Assembly (NCBI GenBank): GCA_028293745.1
Contig: JAQGOF010000035.1
Coordinates: 1-56,874, forward strand
Source of the DNA: Gammaproteobacteria bacterium
Lineage (GTDB): Bacteria > Pseudomonadota > Gammaproteobacteria > Steroidobacterales > Steroidobacteraceae
DNA: 56,874 nucleotides
Reading direction: 5' to 3'
Below the pieces are notes generated by a model. The model did no database searches. It was given only the letters and a program-made list of their open reading frames with translations, and was not told where the DNA came from. Below, in pieces: positions 9,608-18,312 of the stretch. The translations under genes were made by a program, and so were the position numbers. Position 1 is the first letter of the stretch. The number at the start of each line of letters is the position of its first letter.

Positions 9608-9633
9608 TCGGCGGCCGAAGCGGCCGACAGTAC
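9608..9633 (-). terminator. Possible weak terminator hairpin after the degenerate GGDEF-EAL gene
   Basis: A GC-rich inverted repeat (CGGCGGCC / GGCCGACAG region, core GGCC-GAAGC-GGCC) lies just past the stop of the gene ending at 9645. No clear T-run follows on the minus strand, so intrinsic termination is uncertain. Confidence 0.25.
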
Positions 9634-9644
9634 CCGATGGTGCC

Positions 9645-11267
9645 TCAGCCCGATGCGGCAGCCCCGGAGTGCTCGATTATGTCGGGTAGTACGTCTCCAT
9701 AGAGATCGCCCGTCCCATGCCGGCACCCGAGAGCGAGCAGCGCGTCGCGCTGTTCCTGATCGTCCACACCAGTGGCGATCGGTGTCAGACCGAGAGCGGT
9801 CGCGACGCCGATCCCCGCTCGACACACTTTGAGGGCTACCTCATCGCTGCGCAGTGCAGTCGTCCATGCTCTATCGAGCTGAAGCCCCCAAATCGGCGCA
9901 CGCGCCAGCCAATCGAGCGAGCCCATCCCGCGCCCCACTTCATCGACAACGAGCCGTACGCCAAGCCGTTGCAGAGAATTGAAGTCGGCCGGATCTCGAG
10001 CGATAAGGGCCTTCTCGGATATTCGCAGCTCCAAGCGCTCGGAAGGCAGAGGTCCCTGCTCCAGGAAGCGCTCGATGTCGGCGACGAAATTGTCGTGCAG
10101 GATGTGATGTCTCAGGGCTCCGAATGAAATGCGGACGTCTGAATCCGATTGAGGCCCAAGGGCGGCGAAATCTTCGGACAAACGCGTCAGGACGGCGCGC
10201 GACAGCACAGTGGCGAGACCTGTAGTTTCCGCCACGCGCAAGAATTCAACTGGACGAATCTCGCCGCGAAGCGGATGCAGCCAGCGAAGGTACCCCACCC
10301 AGGTGACCAGACGTCCGGTCGCAAGGTCGTGCCGGCCAACATATCGAAACCGGATGTCCCGGTTTACGATGGCATCGTGCAATTCCCGAGCGATGTCGAG
10401 CCGCGCGAGAGACTGGAGCCTCAAGGTGTCGGTGAAGAAGCAAACGCTGGTGGATCCACACCGCCGCGCCTCAGTTGCAGCGGAGCGAGCGTGATCCAGC
10501 AGAAGTCTGGGTGATGACGCGTCTTGGCCGAGAACCGCAACACCCGCATAAGGTGTCAGATGAAACTCGGCCTCACCCATGCTGACGGGTTCACGCAGAC
10601 TGGCGCATACCTGCGAGACGCAGGAGTCGATCGCGGCACGATCCGATGTCTCCAATACCAGCGCCAGGAGACTGTCATTCAGCTGCCCCAGGTACCACCA
10701 GGGATCGCCCGCGGAGTCGCCGAATTGCAGCGGGAGGCGAAGAATCGCCGCGCTCATGATCTGATCGGAGAGTTTGGGCGCGATGATCTGCGCGATGTCG
10801 GCAATGCCATCTACGTGGATAACGGCCACTGCAATGGGCTTCTCGCGTAGCGCCGCCAACGACATTGACTCCTTGAAGCGCCGCAGAAACCCCCTCCGAT
10901 CGAGTTGCGGTCGGGGACGCTCATCTGTCGCCTCCAGCGCACCGTCTTGCGAGCCAGCCAACACGGCTCGAATGACACAGATCGCACGGTCGGGGCCCTG
11001 CGCGCTGACCCGCGCCTCGTAATCCCGTCCACGGTCTTGAAACCTGGCCTCTGTAGTCGTTCGAAGGGCGATGGCTTTGCGCGTGAGCTGCCTGACGAGC
11101 CCAGCTACGGAGTCGGACCAAACGGCCTCTATGGGCTTACCGATCGCATCCCCAGCAGGCTTCAGATCGGCGACGCCGAGTCCACCATTATGAGCGACGA
11201 CGACTCCATCGCGTCGCAGGAGCACTACGAGGTCGGGAAGCCTCTCGATCAACGCATCGGCAGGCAT
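9645..11267 (-). CDS. Degenerate PAS-GGDEF-EAL protein, probably catalytically inactive
   Basis: A 540-residue protein with the length and order of a PAS (about 1-100), GGDEF-like (about 130-280) and EAL-like (about 290-535) protein, but the catalytic motifs are gone. Where GGDEF should be, the sequence reads NDSLLALVL. The EAL motif is replaced by WVGYLRW, the metal-binding DDFGTGYSS by VDEVGRGMGS, and EGVE by TGVDD; the terminal QGYLFGRPLP motif is GTGDLYGDVLP. The fold is therefore recognisable and the frame is fully open, which suggests a maintained non-enzymatic role such as c-di-GMP binding or protein-protein signalling, as known for degenerate EAL proteins. It is transcribed toward the protease gene, about 170 bp away, with no overlap. 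Function is inference. Confidence 0.8.
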   Translation of the reverse strand: MPADALIERLPDLVVLLRRDGVVVAHNGGLGVADLKPAGDAIGKPIEAVWSDSVAGLVRQLTRKAIALRTTTEARFQDRGRDYEARVSAQGPDRAICVIRAVLAGSQDGALEATDERPRPQLDRRGFLRRFKESMSLAALREKPIAVAVIHVDGIADIAQIIAPKLSDQIMSAAILRLPLQFGDSAGDPWWYLGQLNDSLLALVLETSDRAAIDSCVSQVCASLREPVSMGEAEFHLTPYAGVAVLGQDASSPRLLLDHARSAATEARRCGSTSVCFFTDTLRLQSLARLDIARELHDAIVNRDIRFRYVGRHDLATGRLVTWVGYLRWLHPLRGEIRPVEFLRVAETTGLATVLSRAVLTRLSEDFAALGPQSDSDVRISFGALRHHILHDNFVADIERFLEQGPLPSERLELRISEKALIARDPADFNSLQRLGVRLVVDEVGRGMGSLDWLARAPIWGLQLDRAWTTALRSDEVALKVCRAGIGVATALGLTPIATGVDDQEQRDALLALGCRHGTGDLYGDVLPDIIEHSGAAASG

Positions 11268-11402
11268 GGCAGGTATCGTCAGATATCTACGGCTTCAGTT
11301 GCGCCAAAATGAGTCAGATCCGCCTTGATTGCGGCACTTCGCGGTGCCGATCGTAATGGGATCGGCGCGCAGAATCCCAGACGTAGGTCCCGTCCTCGTC
11401 AC

Positions 11403-12041
11403 TCAGCGCAAGCTACTCCCGGAATGGGGGTCAACACTATATGGATAGACAGGATAGTCGGGGCCGATGGCATCTCCCACGCGGCGACACCACGCAACAA
11501 CCGCCGGATAGTCCGTCAGATGGAAGCCGCAATCTTGACCTCGGTGACTATAGGCGTAAGCCGCAATATCTGCGATCGACAGGTCCTGTCCGATGAGAAA
11601 CGGCGTATTGGCAAGGCCACGGTCCATGGCGGCGAGGGCGCGGGTTCCCGCTTCGCGCTTCCCCGCTACCAAGTGCCGGTTGCGCTCGAGCCGACCGGTC
11701 AACGTCCAGAAGCGCAGCGAGCCGATCACCGGCTCAACATGATATTGCTCGAAGAACAGCCACTGCATGACCTTGGCGCGCTGATAGCGGTCTGCGGGCA
11801 AGAAGCGTGTACCCTCGCCGAGATAAGCGAGGATCGCGTTTGATTCGGCAATCGCACGCCCATCATCGATCTCGAGCACGGGGATGGCGCCGGCTGGGTT
11901 GAGACTCAGAAAGGCGTCGGTGCGGCTCTCACCCTCGAAGATCGACACGATGCGGCTGGTGTATGGGATCTGGAGCAGCCCGAGCAAAACCCGGACCTTC
12001 CAACCATTCTGCGACGGCAGGTAATCATGAAACGTGAGCAC
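11403..12041 (-). CDS. Glutathione S-transferase family protein
   Basis: A 212-residue cytoplasmic GST. The thioredoxin-like N-terminal domain (about 1-78) contains NGWKVRVLLGLLQIPY, the cis-Pro region NPAGAIPVLEIDDG and the glutathione gamma-Glu contact AESNAILAYL; the all-helical C-terminal domain (about 85-200) contains LSIADIAAYAYSHR, the conserved N-capping box. The start is GTG at 12041 with GGGAGG six bases upstream. Length and domain order match intact family members. The gene stands alone, upstream of the degenerate GGDEF-EAL gene (136 bp apart). The substrate cannot be told from sequence. Confidence 0.92.
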   Translation of the reverse strand: MLTFHDYLPSQNGWKVRVLLGLLQIPYTSRIVSIFEGESRTDAFLSLNPAGAIPVLEIDDGRAIAESNAILAYLGEGTRFLPADRYQRAKVMQWLFFEQYHVEPVIGSLRFWTLTGRLERNRHLVAGKREAGTRALAAMDRGLANTPFLIGQDLSIADIAAYAYSHRGQDCGFHLTDYPAVVAWCRRVGDAIGPDYPVYPYSVDPHSGSSLR

Positions 12042-12385
12042 GGCGGTCCTCCCAATGAAGTGGGACGGAGCTTACATCTCGCACCGAAATGCGCATTCCG
12101 ATTCTTGCGCTGAAATCTTCGAAGCGACGCTGCCTCGAGAGTTGAGCGCCACCGGCGCAATCTTCGGATACCTGCAGGTTGGATCCACCCACCGTTGTTG
12201 CGTTGCGCCAATCCGATTGGCGAGAGATGAATTTCTGGCAAAAACAGGCGCGGCGGCGCTAAGCTCCCACCTCGTCGCACTAACCGCCGCGGTCGGCGAG
12301 CCGCTAACACAGGTCAATGCGATGCTCCCGCGTCTCACGACAGAATTAGAGTTGGTGCGGACAAGACAGAACCGGGGGAAACGAC
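12042..12385. other. Intergenic region between the GST and patatin genes
   Basis: About 340 bp between divergent genes. It should hold both promoters. No convincing coding frame, repeat or operator was seen. The patatin start at 12386 has a GGGGGAAAC run just upstream (12374-12382) that can serve as ribosome-binding site. Confidence 0.4.
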
Positions 12386-15300
12386 ATGCGAGTCAACGAT
12401 GCGCAGCACAATTGTCCCCGCCAGACGTTGAACGAGGTGCTGGTCGCCGAGCTCGGCTGCCTGAGAGCTGATCTGATCGCCAGGCCGGACAGCCCTTCGG
12501 TAGCTGGCCTCGGCAGCCAGAGCTCGCCCCCGATCATGCCCAGCAGCCCGGCCGCCGCCGCCGTTCCCGGCGCCGGCCACGCGGGCCTTGCCACGGCAGC
12601 AAGTTCCAGCTGCCCGGACCCTGAGCAGAAGATTCACCTGACTGCAGCAACCTACGACGACTGTGAGGCGGGCCGCGTCAGGAATCTTTCCAACATCTAT
12701 CGGCAGATCGGGTGTTGGTCGCAGCGATCCAGGAAGGGACAACCGGGCTACGCGCCACTTTCGGCAGTGTGTCTGTCAGGCGGCGGAATCCGCAGTGCAA
12801 CTTTCAACCTCGGAGTCCTGCAGAGCCTCGCGCGGATTCAGCTGTTGGGAAAGTTTGACTATCTCTCCAGCGTTTCCGGCGGCGGATACATTGCGTCCTG
12901 GCTGCGGGCGTGGATGCATCGTAAGGGCGTGCCCGATGTCGTCACCGAGCTCGGCAGCGGGGCCAGAGGTTGCAATCCCCTGGCAACCGAGCCCAAACCC
13001 GTCTCCAACCTGCGCGAATACAGCAATTATCTGACCCCGGAGGTGGGCCTGTTCTCAGGCGATACCTGGTCGGTCGCAGCCACCATCGCCCGCAATCTCA
13101 TACTCAACTGGTTGGTGCTGGTCCCGCTGCTGAGCGCCGTGGTCGGGATTCCGCTGTTGTTTCTGCTGTTCATCCGGACCACCGGGCTGTGGGATGACCT
13201 CCCCGTCTACCTGTTAGCACTGGCCGTTTGCATAGAGGTAGTCGCCAGCGTGCTGGTCTACCAGGCGCGTCGCTTTGCCAAGAATCCGGACAAGCCGCAG
13301 AGCTATTTCATCTTTCGCTGTGTGCTCCCCATCTGTCTCGCCGCGGGGACGCTTTCGGCAGCCGGAGTCGGTCTCAATGTGTCTTGGAGGGCGGTGCAGC
13401 CGGCGCCTTCCCGCGAGGACTTGTATGCGCTGTGGGCATTTGCCGGCATCTGGAGTATCGGGGTCCCTGTCCTGGGATGGGCCATCGCCGAGTTGATTGC
13501 ACACGTCGTACCCCGCGCGCAGGTAGCGACCACAGGTAAGGACGACAAGATCAAGGGTGGCAAGGTCAGGTTATCAGACCAACAGATCAAGCAGGACGCG
13601 AGGCAGGTCCCGCTGGGACTCGAGGTCCTGGCACTCGTAGTCTCCGGCTTGATCGGAGCGTCACTGCTCGTAGGAGCCGTGACGTGGTGGTTCTCCTATC
13701 TCTACAACCATCCGGCGCTGTACGCGATTCTCGTGTTGCCGTTGTTAATGGGGATGTACCTCTTATCCCGCGTGATATTCATCGGCATTACGAGCCTCAA
13801 TGACGAACAGGGGGATCGGATAGACCAGGGCTCAAGAGAGTCTCCGGAAGCGCGGCTGCGCAGCAGGATCTCGAGTAACGATGCAGACCGGGAATGGTGG
13901 TCGCGCCTGTCCGGATGGGTGCTACTGGTCATAACGTCCTGGGTAGCGGTCACGGGTATCTGCCTGATCGGCTGCTATCTGCCCAACGTCCTGTGGGGAA
14001 TATTCCAGATCGCCAAGGAAAATCACGCTACGGTGACCTATGTTGTCAAAGGGGTCGTTGCAGCCGCAGGCCTGGCATCCGGTGTCATTGCGGCGCTTAC
14101 TGCGAGCAGCTCCCAAACGCCGGCTCAGGGTAACGCAGAGGGCAAACCCACTCCGCCTTCCGTAGCCAGGATACTGGCAATTGCAGGCCCGCTTTTCCTC
14201 GTCTGCTTGATCATGGTCCTGTCATGGGGTGTCAAGGGGCTTGCCGAGGCCATAATCGGTCCTTCCGAGCTGTTCAGACTGCATTTCAACAGACCCGGCT
14301 CCGCGCAGCCGGTTGCCTTGCAAGCAACCGTGGAATTCATCGCCGTACTGGCAGGCTTGGTGGTCGTGGCCCTGATTGCCAGCCGGATTTCGAACGTGAA
14401 TCGCTTCTCTCTGCATGGTATGTACCGCAACCGGCTGGTGCGCGCCTATCTTGGCGCCTCGAACTGCGCGATCGATGGCGAGGAACGCAGAACGCCCGAT
14501 CCCTTTACGGGTTTCGCGCTCAACGACAATTTTCCGTTGCATCGATTGTGTGCGCATCCGCGGATAAGCGATACGCAAGGCGATCAACCCGGTACTGGGA
14601 GGTTAAAGCCATCACCAACCCCGGAGCAGCTGGCAAACCCGCACGCGATGCCATCAAGCGCGCGCGAGGGCTCACCGGATCGCGAATTCGACGTCGAGCG
14701 CCCGCTGTCCATCATCAACACCACGCTCAACTTGGTAAACGGCGGCAAACTCGCATGGCAGCAGCGCAAGGCCGAATCGTTCTCGATGACCCCGTTGTTC
14801 TGCGGTAGCTGGGCCGAGGGGTACCGCAAGTCAAAGGAATACGGCGGGCCCGGCGGCATCACGGTCGGGACGGCCGTAACGATTTCGGGCGCCGCAGCAA
14901 ATCCAAACATGGGATATTCGTCCTCGCCGGTCCTTGGATTCCTGATGGCCATTTTCAACGTTCGCCTGGGGGCATGGCTCGGAAACCCCAACGCAGAGGG
15001 CGATCGCACCTACTCGCATCCCGGCCCCCGGCACGCCATCACGCCGTTATTCGCTGAAATGTTCGGACTGACCAATTCGAAGCGTAGCTATGTCAATCTG
15101 TCCGATGGTGGCCACTTCGACAATCTCGGACTCTATGAAGTCGTGCTGCGGCGCTGTCGCCAGGTTCTCGTCTGTGACGCAGGTCAGGATGGCTCGTTCT
15201 CCTTTGAGGACCTCGGCAACTCAATTCGCAAGATCCGCATCGATTTTGGCATCAATATCGTCTTCCAGAAGATCCAGATTCTTCCCAACACGCCGGAGAA

Positions 15301-15844
15301 AGAGGGACTGTGCTGCGCGATCGCACGGATTCGCTACAGCGATGTCGACGAGACACCGACCGAGGATGACGGCTGGCTGATCTACATCAAGCCAACCCTT
15401 CGCGGCCGCGGCACACAAGTTCCGTACGACATTTATAGCTATTCGCGCGGCAGCGCGAGTTTTCCACACGAATCGACGGCGGACCAGTGGTTCAGCGAGT
15501 CGCAGTTCGAAAGCTACCGCGCCTTGGGATCGCATATCGTGGAGCAATTGACTGAGAGTTTGGGTGCGCAGCCATATGTCGATTTCGACGCTTTCCGCGC
15601 AAGCGTCGACGACTACATGAGGGGTGCATCCATCGTCGGGGCCTCCTCGAGTTCGACTGCGCCTGGGATCGTCCCGCGCGAAGACACGACAGGGGCGGGC
15701 GTTACCGCGACCGTCACGTCTGATGTTGCTTCAGCAGCAGCATCGGCAGCTAGTGCGGCGGTTGCTGCGGCAGATATCGCTGCGCGCACCGAGGTCCGCT
15801 CGCAACCAGCAGAGCCGGACGCGATCCTCCGCTTGCGCCCATGA
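12386..15844 (+). CDS. Large membrane-embedded patatin-like phospholipase
   Basis: An 1152-residue protein with patatin catalytic signatures at its two ends. N-terminal: oxyanion motif SGGGIRS (131-137) and the nucleophile region SSVSGGGYIAS with Ser164. C-terminal: NLSDGGHFDNLGLYE near residue 905, the Asp of the Ser-Asp dyad (DGG). Between them lie roughly ten hydrophobic segments, for example LVLVPLLSAVVGIPLLFLLF, YLLALAVCIEVVASVLVY, LAIAGPLFLVCLIMVLSW and FIAVLAGLVVVALIA. Patatin enzymes release fatty acids from membrane lipids; this one should sit in the inner membrane. The last 100 residues are Ala/Ser rich and may be disordered. Proteins of this size and layout are known among bacterial patatins; their physiological role is not settled. 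The gene converges on the ThrRS-like remnant. Confidence 0.88.
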   Translation: MRVNDAQHNCPRQTLNEVLVAELGCLRADLIARPDSPSVAGLGSQSSPPIMPSSPAAAAVPGAGHAGLATAASSSCPDPEQKIHLTAATYDDCEAGRVRNLSNIYRQIGCWSQRSRKGQPGYAPLSAVCLSGGGIRSATFNLGVLQSLARIQLLGKFDYLSSVSGGGYIASWLRAWMHRKGVPDVVTELGSGARGCNPLATEPKPVSNLREYSNYLTPEVGLFSGDTWSVAATIARNLILNWLVLVPLLSAVVGIPLLFLLFIRTTGLWDDLPVYLLALAVCIEVVASVLVYQARRFAKNPDKPQSYFIFRCVLPICLAAGTLSAAGVGLNVSWRAVQPAPSREDLYALWAFAGIWSIGVPVLGWAIAELIAHVVPRAQVATTGKDDKIKGGKVRLSDQQIKQDARQVPLGLEVLALVVSGLIGASLLVGAVTWWFSYLYNHPALYAILVLPLLMGMYLLSRVIFIGITSLNDEQGDRIDQGSRESPEARLRSRISSNDADREWWSRLSGWVLLVITSWVAVTGICLIGCYLPNVLWGIFQIAKENHATVTYVVKGVVAAAGLASGVIAALTASSSQTPAQGNAEGKPTPPSVARILAIAGPLFLVCLIMVLSWGVKGLAEAIIGPSELFRLHFNRPGSAQPVALQATVEFIAVLAGLVVVALIASRISNVNRFSLHGMYRNRLVRAYLGASNCAIDGEERRTPDPFTGFALNDNFPLHRLCAHPRISDTQGDQPGTGRLKPSPTPEQLANPHAMPSSAREGSPDREFDVERPLSIINTTLNLVNGGKLAWQQRKAESFSMTPLFCGSWAEGYRKSKEYGGPGGITVGTAVTISGAAANPNMGYSSSPVLGFLMAIFNVRLGAWLGNPNAEGDRTYSHPGPRHAITPLFAEMFGLTNSKRSYVNLSDGGHFDNLGLYEVVLRRCRQVLVCDAGQDGSFSFEDLGNSIRKIRIDFGINIVFQKIQILPNTPEKEGLCCAIARIRYSDVDETPTEDDGWLIYIKPTLRGRGTQVPYDIYSYSRGSASFPHESTADQWFSESQFESYRALGSHIVEQLTESLGAQPYVDFDAFRASVDDYMRGASIVGASSSSTAPGIVPREDTTGAGVTATVTSDVASAAASAASAAVAAADIAARTEVRSQPAEPDAILRLRP

Positions 15845-15864
15845 TCTCATGCTCATGTTGCTCC

Positions 15865-16904
15865 CTACTGCAACGGTGTGCAGGATGTCTTCAAGAACGT
15901 GATGGCCTCAGCCCGCTGCAGCGTTCGATTCTGACCGCCGCGCTCACGCACTGTTGCTGTCCCGGATTCGACCTCGCGATTTCCGACAATCACGGCAAAG
16001 GGCACGCCGTTGGCGTGCGCCCGGAAGATGCGCAGCGCCAAACTCTCCGATGAGATATCGAGGCAGGCACGCACCTCGGCTGCATTCAGATCTCTCATCA
16101 ACCCTTCTGCGCAAGCGACCTGCTGCTCGCCCACAGATAGGACTCTCACTTGCTCGGGCGCCAGCCACGGAGCGAGCTTCCCCGCACTGTGCTCCAGCAG
16201 AACACCCATGAAGCGCTCCAAGCTGCCGAACAGTGCCCGGTGCAGCATCATTGGCACCTGGCGACTACCGCCACTCGATGCGTAATGCACACCGAACCGT
16301 TCCGGTAGGACAAGATCGAGTTGGATCGTTCCGCACTGCCAAAACCGTCCCCACGCGTCCTGGAGGTTGAACTCGAGTTTCGGTCCATAAAACGCACCTC
16401 CGCCGGGTTGCTCTGACCATGCAAGACCGGCACACGAGGCCGCTCGACCCAGTAAGGATTCTGAATGAGTCCAAAGCTCATCATCGCCGACTCGACTGAC
16501 CGGACGCGCCGACAGCTTGACGTCGACAATGTCGAAGCCAAACACATGGTAGAAAGTCCTGAGCCCCACCGCGAAGCGCTCAACCTCGTCGTCACGCTGT
16601 TCAGGCAAACAGAAGATGTGCCCGTCGTCTTGTGTGAACTGGCGCAGTCGAAACAACCCGCGTAGCGCACCGCTCGGCTCCGTCGGTGTACGAGCCCAAA
16701 CTCGGCGATGCGCAACGGTAAGTCACGGTATGACAGCGACCGCCGTTTGACTATTTCGAGATGACCAGGACAGCTTACGGGCTTCAGTGCAACGGACTCC
16801 TTGCCATCATCGAATGCGAACATATCGTCGCGGTAGTGCGTCCAATGACCGCTGTCTATTCGATGGATGGTCAGGAGCGAAATTCGACGCAACAACACCG
16901 GCAT
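15865..16904 (-). pseudogene. Threonyl-tRNA synthetase-like gene, truncated and frameshifted
   Basis: The two frames together give the catalytic and anticodon-binding parts of a class II Thr[30 protein letters not shown] (zinc Cys), AEFGLVHR (zinc His), then after a frame change [56 protein letters not shown] (zinc His) and an anticodon-binding domain ending near 15868. The frame breaks inside motif 2: after His-Arg one base is missing between 16682 and 16683, where HR(T)EPSG is expected. The TGS and editing domains of a normal ThrRS (about 640 residues) are absent, and an in-frame stop lies directly before the first Met codon at 16904. It is most likely a decayed duplicate; a functional ThrRS would be elsewhere. 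A sequencing error would explain the frameshift but not the missing N-terminal half. Confidence 0.8.
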
Positions 16905-16969
16905 TCAAGGCGGCGAGCAAGCGGAAGTGGCCTCGATTAGTGCGCGCGTTGGCGATCGTTGGCCAGTGC

Positions 16970-16999
16970 TTGACATGCAAGGCGCGACTTGCCTATCAT
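16970..16999 (+). promoter_or_regulatory. Sigma-70-type promoter of the arsR-family gene
   Basis: TTGACA at 16970-16975 and TATCAT at 16994-16999, separated by 18 bp, match the -35 and -10 consensus well. Transcription should begin inside the palindrome that follows, giving a leader of only about 20 nt before the ATG at 17028. Confidence 0.65.
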
Positions 17000-17000
17000 T

Positions 17001-17022
17001 TACGCAAGTAATTACTTGCGTA
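17001..17022. promoter_or_regulatory. Perfect 22-bp palindromic operator before the arsR-family gene
   Basis: Half-sites TACGCAAGTAA and TTACTTGCGTA are exact reverse complements with no spacer. The site sits directly after the -10 box and ends five bases before the ATG, so a bound dimeric ArsR-family repressor would cover the transcription start. Autoregulation is inferred from this position. Confidence 0.8.
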
Positions 17023-17027
17023 TAAAC

Positions 17028-17360
17028 ATGGCAGAGCGCCACGACACCGACGTGCTGTTCAAGGCCCTGGCCGATCCCAGCCGGCGCAAGCTGCTGGACC
17101 TGCTGCATGCGCACGACGGCCGCACACTCAACGAGCTGTGCGAACACTTGGACATGACGCGGCAGGGCGTGACGCAGCACCTGGACCTGCTGGAGGCGGC
17201 GAACCTGGTCGCCACCGTGCGGCGCGGCCGCGAAAAGCTGCACTTCCTCAATCCGGTACCGCTGCAGGAGATCTACGAGCGGTGGATTGCCAAGTTCGAA
17301 AAGCCGCGCCTCAAGGCGCTCTCAGATCTGAAACAACGCCTGGAGAAAGCGAATGGCTAG
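17028..17360 (+). CDS. ArsR-family winged-helix transcriptional regulator
   Basis: A 110-residue dimeric repressor-type protein. The start chosen is ATG at 17028, which places ALADPSRRKLLDLL (helix 1-2) at the usual distance from the N terminus; a start further upstream would run through the operator palindrome. The winged helix covers about 10-80, with recognition helix DMTRQGVTQHLDLLEAANLV (42-61) and wing VRRGREKLHFLNP. No metal-binding Cys pair of the ArsR/SmtB type is present, so it belongs to the subgroup usually linked to an AHSA1/SRPBCC protein, as here: the next gene overlaps its end by eight bases. No Shine-Dalgarno sequence is visible before the start. Likely binds the adjacent palindrome. 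Confidence 0.93.
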   Translation: MAERHDTDVLFKALADPSRRKLLDLLHAHDGRTLNELCEHLDMTRQGVTQHLDLLEAANLVATVRRGREKLHFLNPVPLQEIYERWIAKFEKPRLKALSDLKQRLEKANG

Positions 17361-17826
17361 ATCGACCTTTGTCTACGTGTCCTACATCCGCACCACGCCG
17401 GAGAAGCTGTGGTCAGCACTGACCGACGTGGAGTTCATAAGGCAGTACTGGTTCGGCATGCACTGCGAAAGCCAGTGGACGGTGGGATCCTCGTGGAAGA
17501 TGGTTTCCGGCGACGGTCAGATCTTCGACGCCGGCGAGATCGTCGAGGCCGAGCCGCCACGACGCTTAGTGATCCGCTGGCAGCACCAGAACAAGCCCGA
17601 GCTCAAGGCCGAAGGCGAGTCGCAATGCACGATGGAACTGGAGCCCAGTGGAACGGCGGTCAAGCTCTCCATCACCCACACCATCGAGCGCGAACCCTCG
17701 AAATTCATCGCGGCGGTGTCCGGCGGCTGGCCGAAGGTCATCTCCAACCTGAAGTCCCTGCTGGAGACCGGTTCCACCGCTCTGCAGGACCCGTACCCGA
17801 CGGGCAATCCCTACAGCCGCCGCTGA
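17353..17826 (+). CDS. SRPBCC (AHSA1-type) domain protein
   Basis: A 157-residue single-domain protein of the START/Bet v1-like superfamily. Typical features are YVSYIRTTPEKLWSALTDVEFIRQYWFG at the start, VGSSWKMVSGDGQIFDAGEIVE and LVIRWQHQ in the strands, and the C-terminal long helix AVSGGWPKVISNLKSLLETG. The domain forms a hydrophobic cavity for small ligands; AHSA1 homologues paired with ArsR regulators are common in bacteria and mostly uncharacterised. The ATG overlaps the end of the regulator gene, so the two are co-transcribed and translationally coupled. A GST fragment follows after 7 bp. Confidence 0.9.
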   Translation: MARSTFVYVSYIRTTPEKLWSALTDVEFIRQYWFGMHCESQWTVGSSWKMVSGDGQIFDAGEIVEAEPPRRLVIRWQHQNKPELKAEGESQCTMELEPSGTAVKLSITHTIEREPSKFIAAVSGGWPKVISNLKSLLETGSTALQDPYPTGNPYSRR

Positions 17827-17833
17827 CACCCCA

Positions 17834-18217
17834 TTGAGAGCGCCCACTCTGGAAGGAGTGACCATTTATGAAAATCCATGTGTTCCATACGAGAAGGGTT
17901 CGAAGGATGTGCTTGGCCTCGGCCCACCCGACCCGGCTTTCATCGCGCGTGGGGAGCAAAACTTCAGCCGCTTCGCAGCGGTGCTCAACGACTCCCTGAA
18001 AGGCAAGACTTGGGTGCTGGGCAACCGACTGACGCTCGCAGATTTTTCCATAGGAGGGCTTCTTCCCACCGCAGAGCGGTTGGAGCTGCCGGTGGGCCGC
18101 TTCCCGGAGATCTGCCGCTGGTACGAGGGCTTGGCCTCACTGCCTGCTTGGCGGGACGCGCTTGCGGCAAGAGATGCCGCGCTGGCGTTGTGGCTCTCCA
18201 AGAGGGCGGCCAGGTGA
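17834..18217 (+). pseudogene. Glutathione S-transferase C-terminal domain remnant
   Basis: A 127-codon frame opened by a TTG. From about residue 20 it is a GST C-terminal helical domain: FSRFAAVLNDSL, KTWVLGNRLTLADFSIGG (the N-capping box), FPEICRWYEGLASLPAWRDAL. The thioredoxin domain that binds glutathione is missing. A good ribosome-binding site (GGAAGGAGTG) precedes ATG at 17868, but that ATG is in a different frame and gives only a short peptide, which suggests a frameshift near the 5' end of a former gene. It lies directly behind the AHSA1 gene and may be read on the same transcript, but a working GST is not expected. Confidence 0.7.
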
Positions 18218-18258
18218 CGGCCGTCTCTAAGGGCCTGCCGACCTCGCCAGATGGTCAA

Positions 18259-18297
18259 GCAAGGGCGCGAACTGCACGCCGTTCTTCGCGCCCTTGC
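18259..18297. terminator. Bidirectional hairpin between convergent genes
   Basis: A perfect 13-bp inverted repeat, GCAAGGGCGCGAA and TTCGCGCCCTTGC, with a 13-nt loop, lies between the GST fragment (ends 18217) and the CGNR gene (ends 18313 on the other strand). Position and symmetry suit a shared terminator; no long T-run is present. Confidence 0.55.
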
Positions 18298-18312
18298 ACA
18301 TGGAGCTCGACG

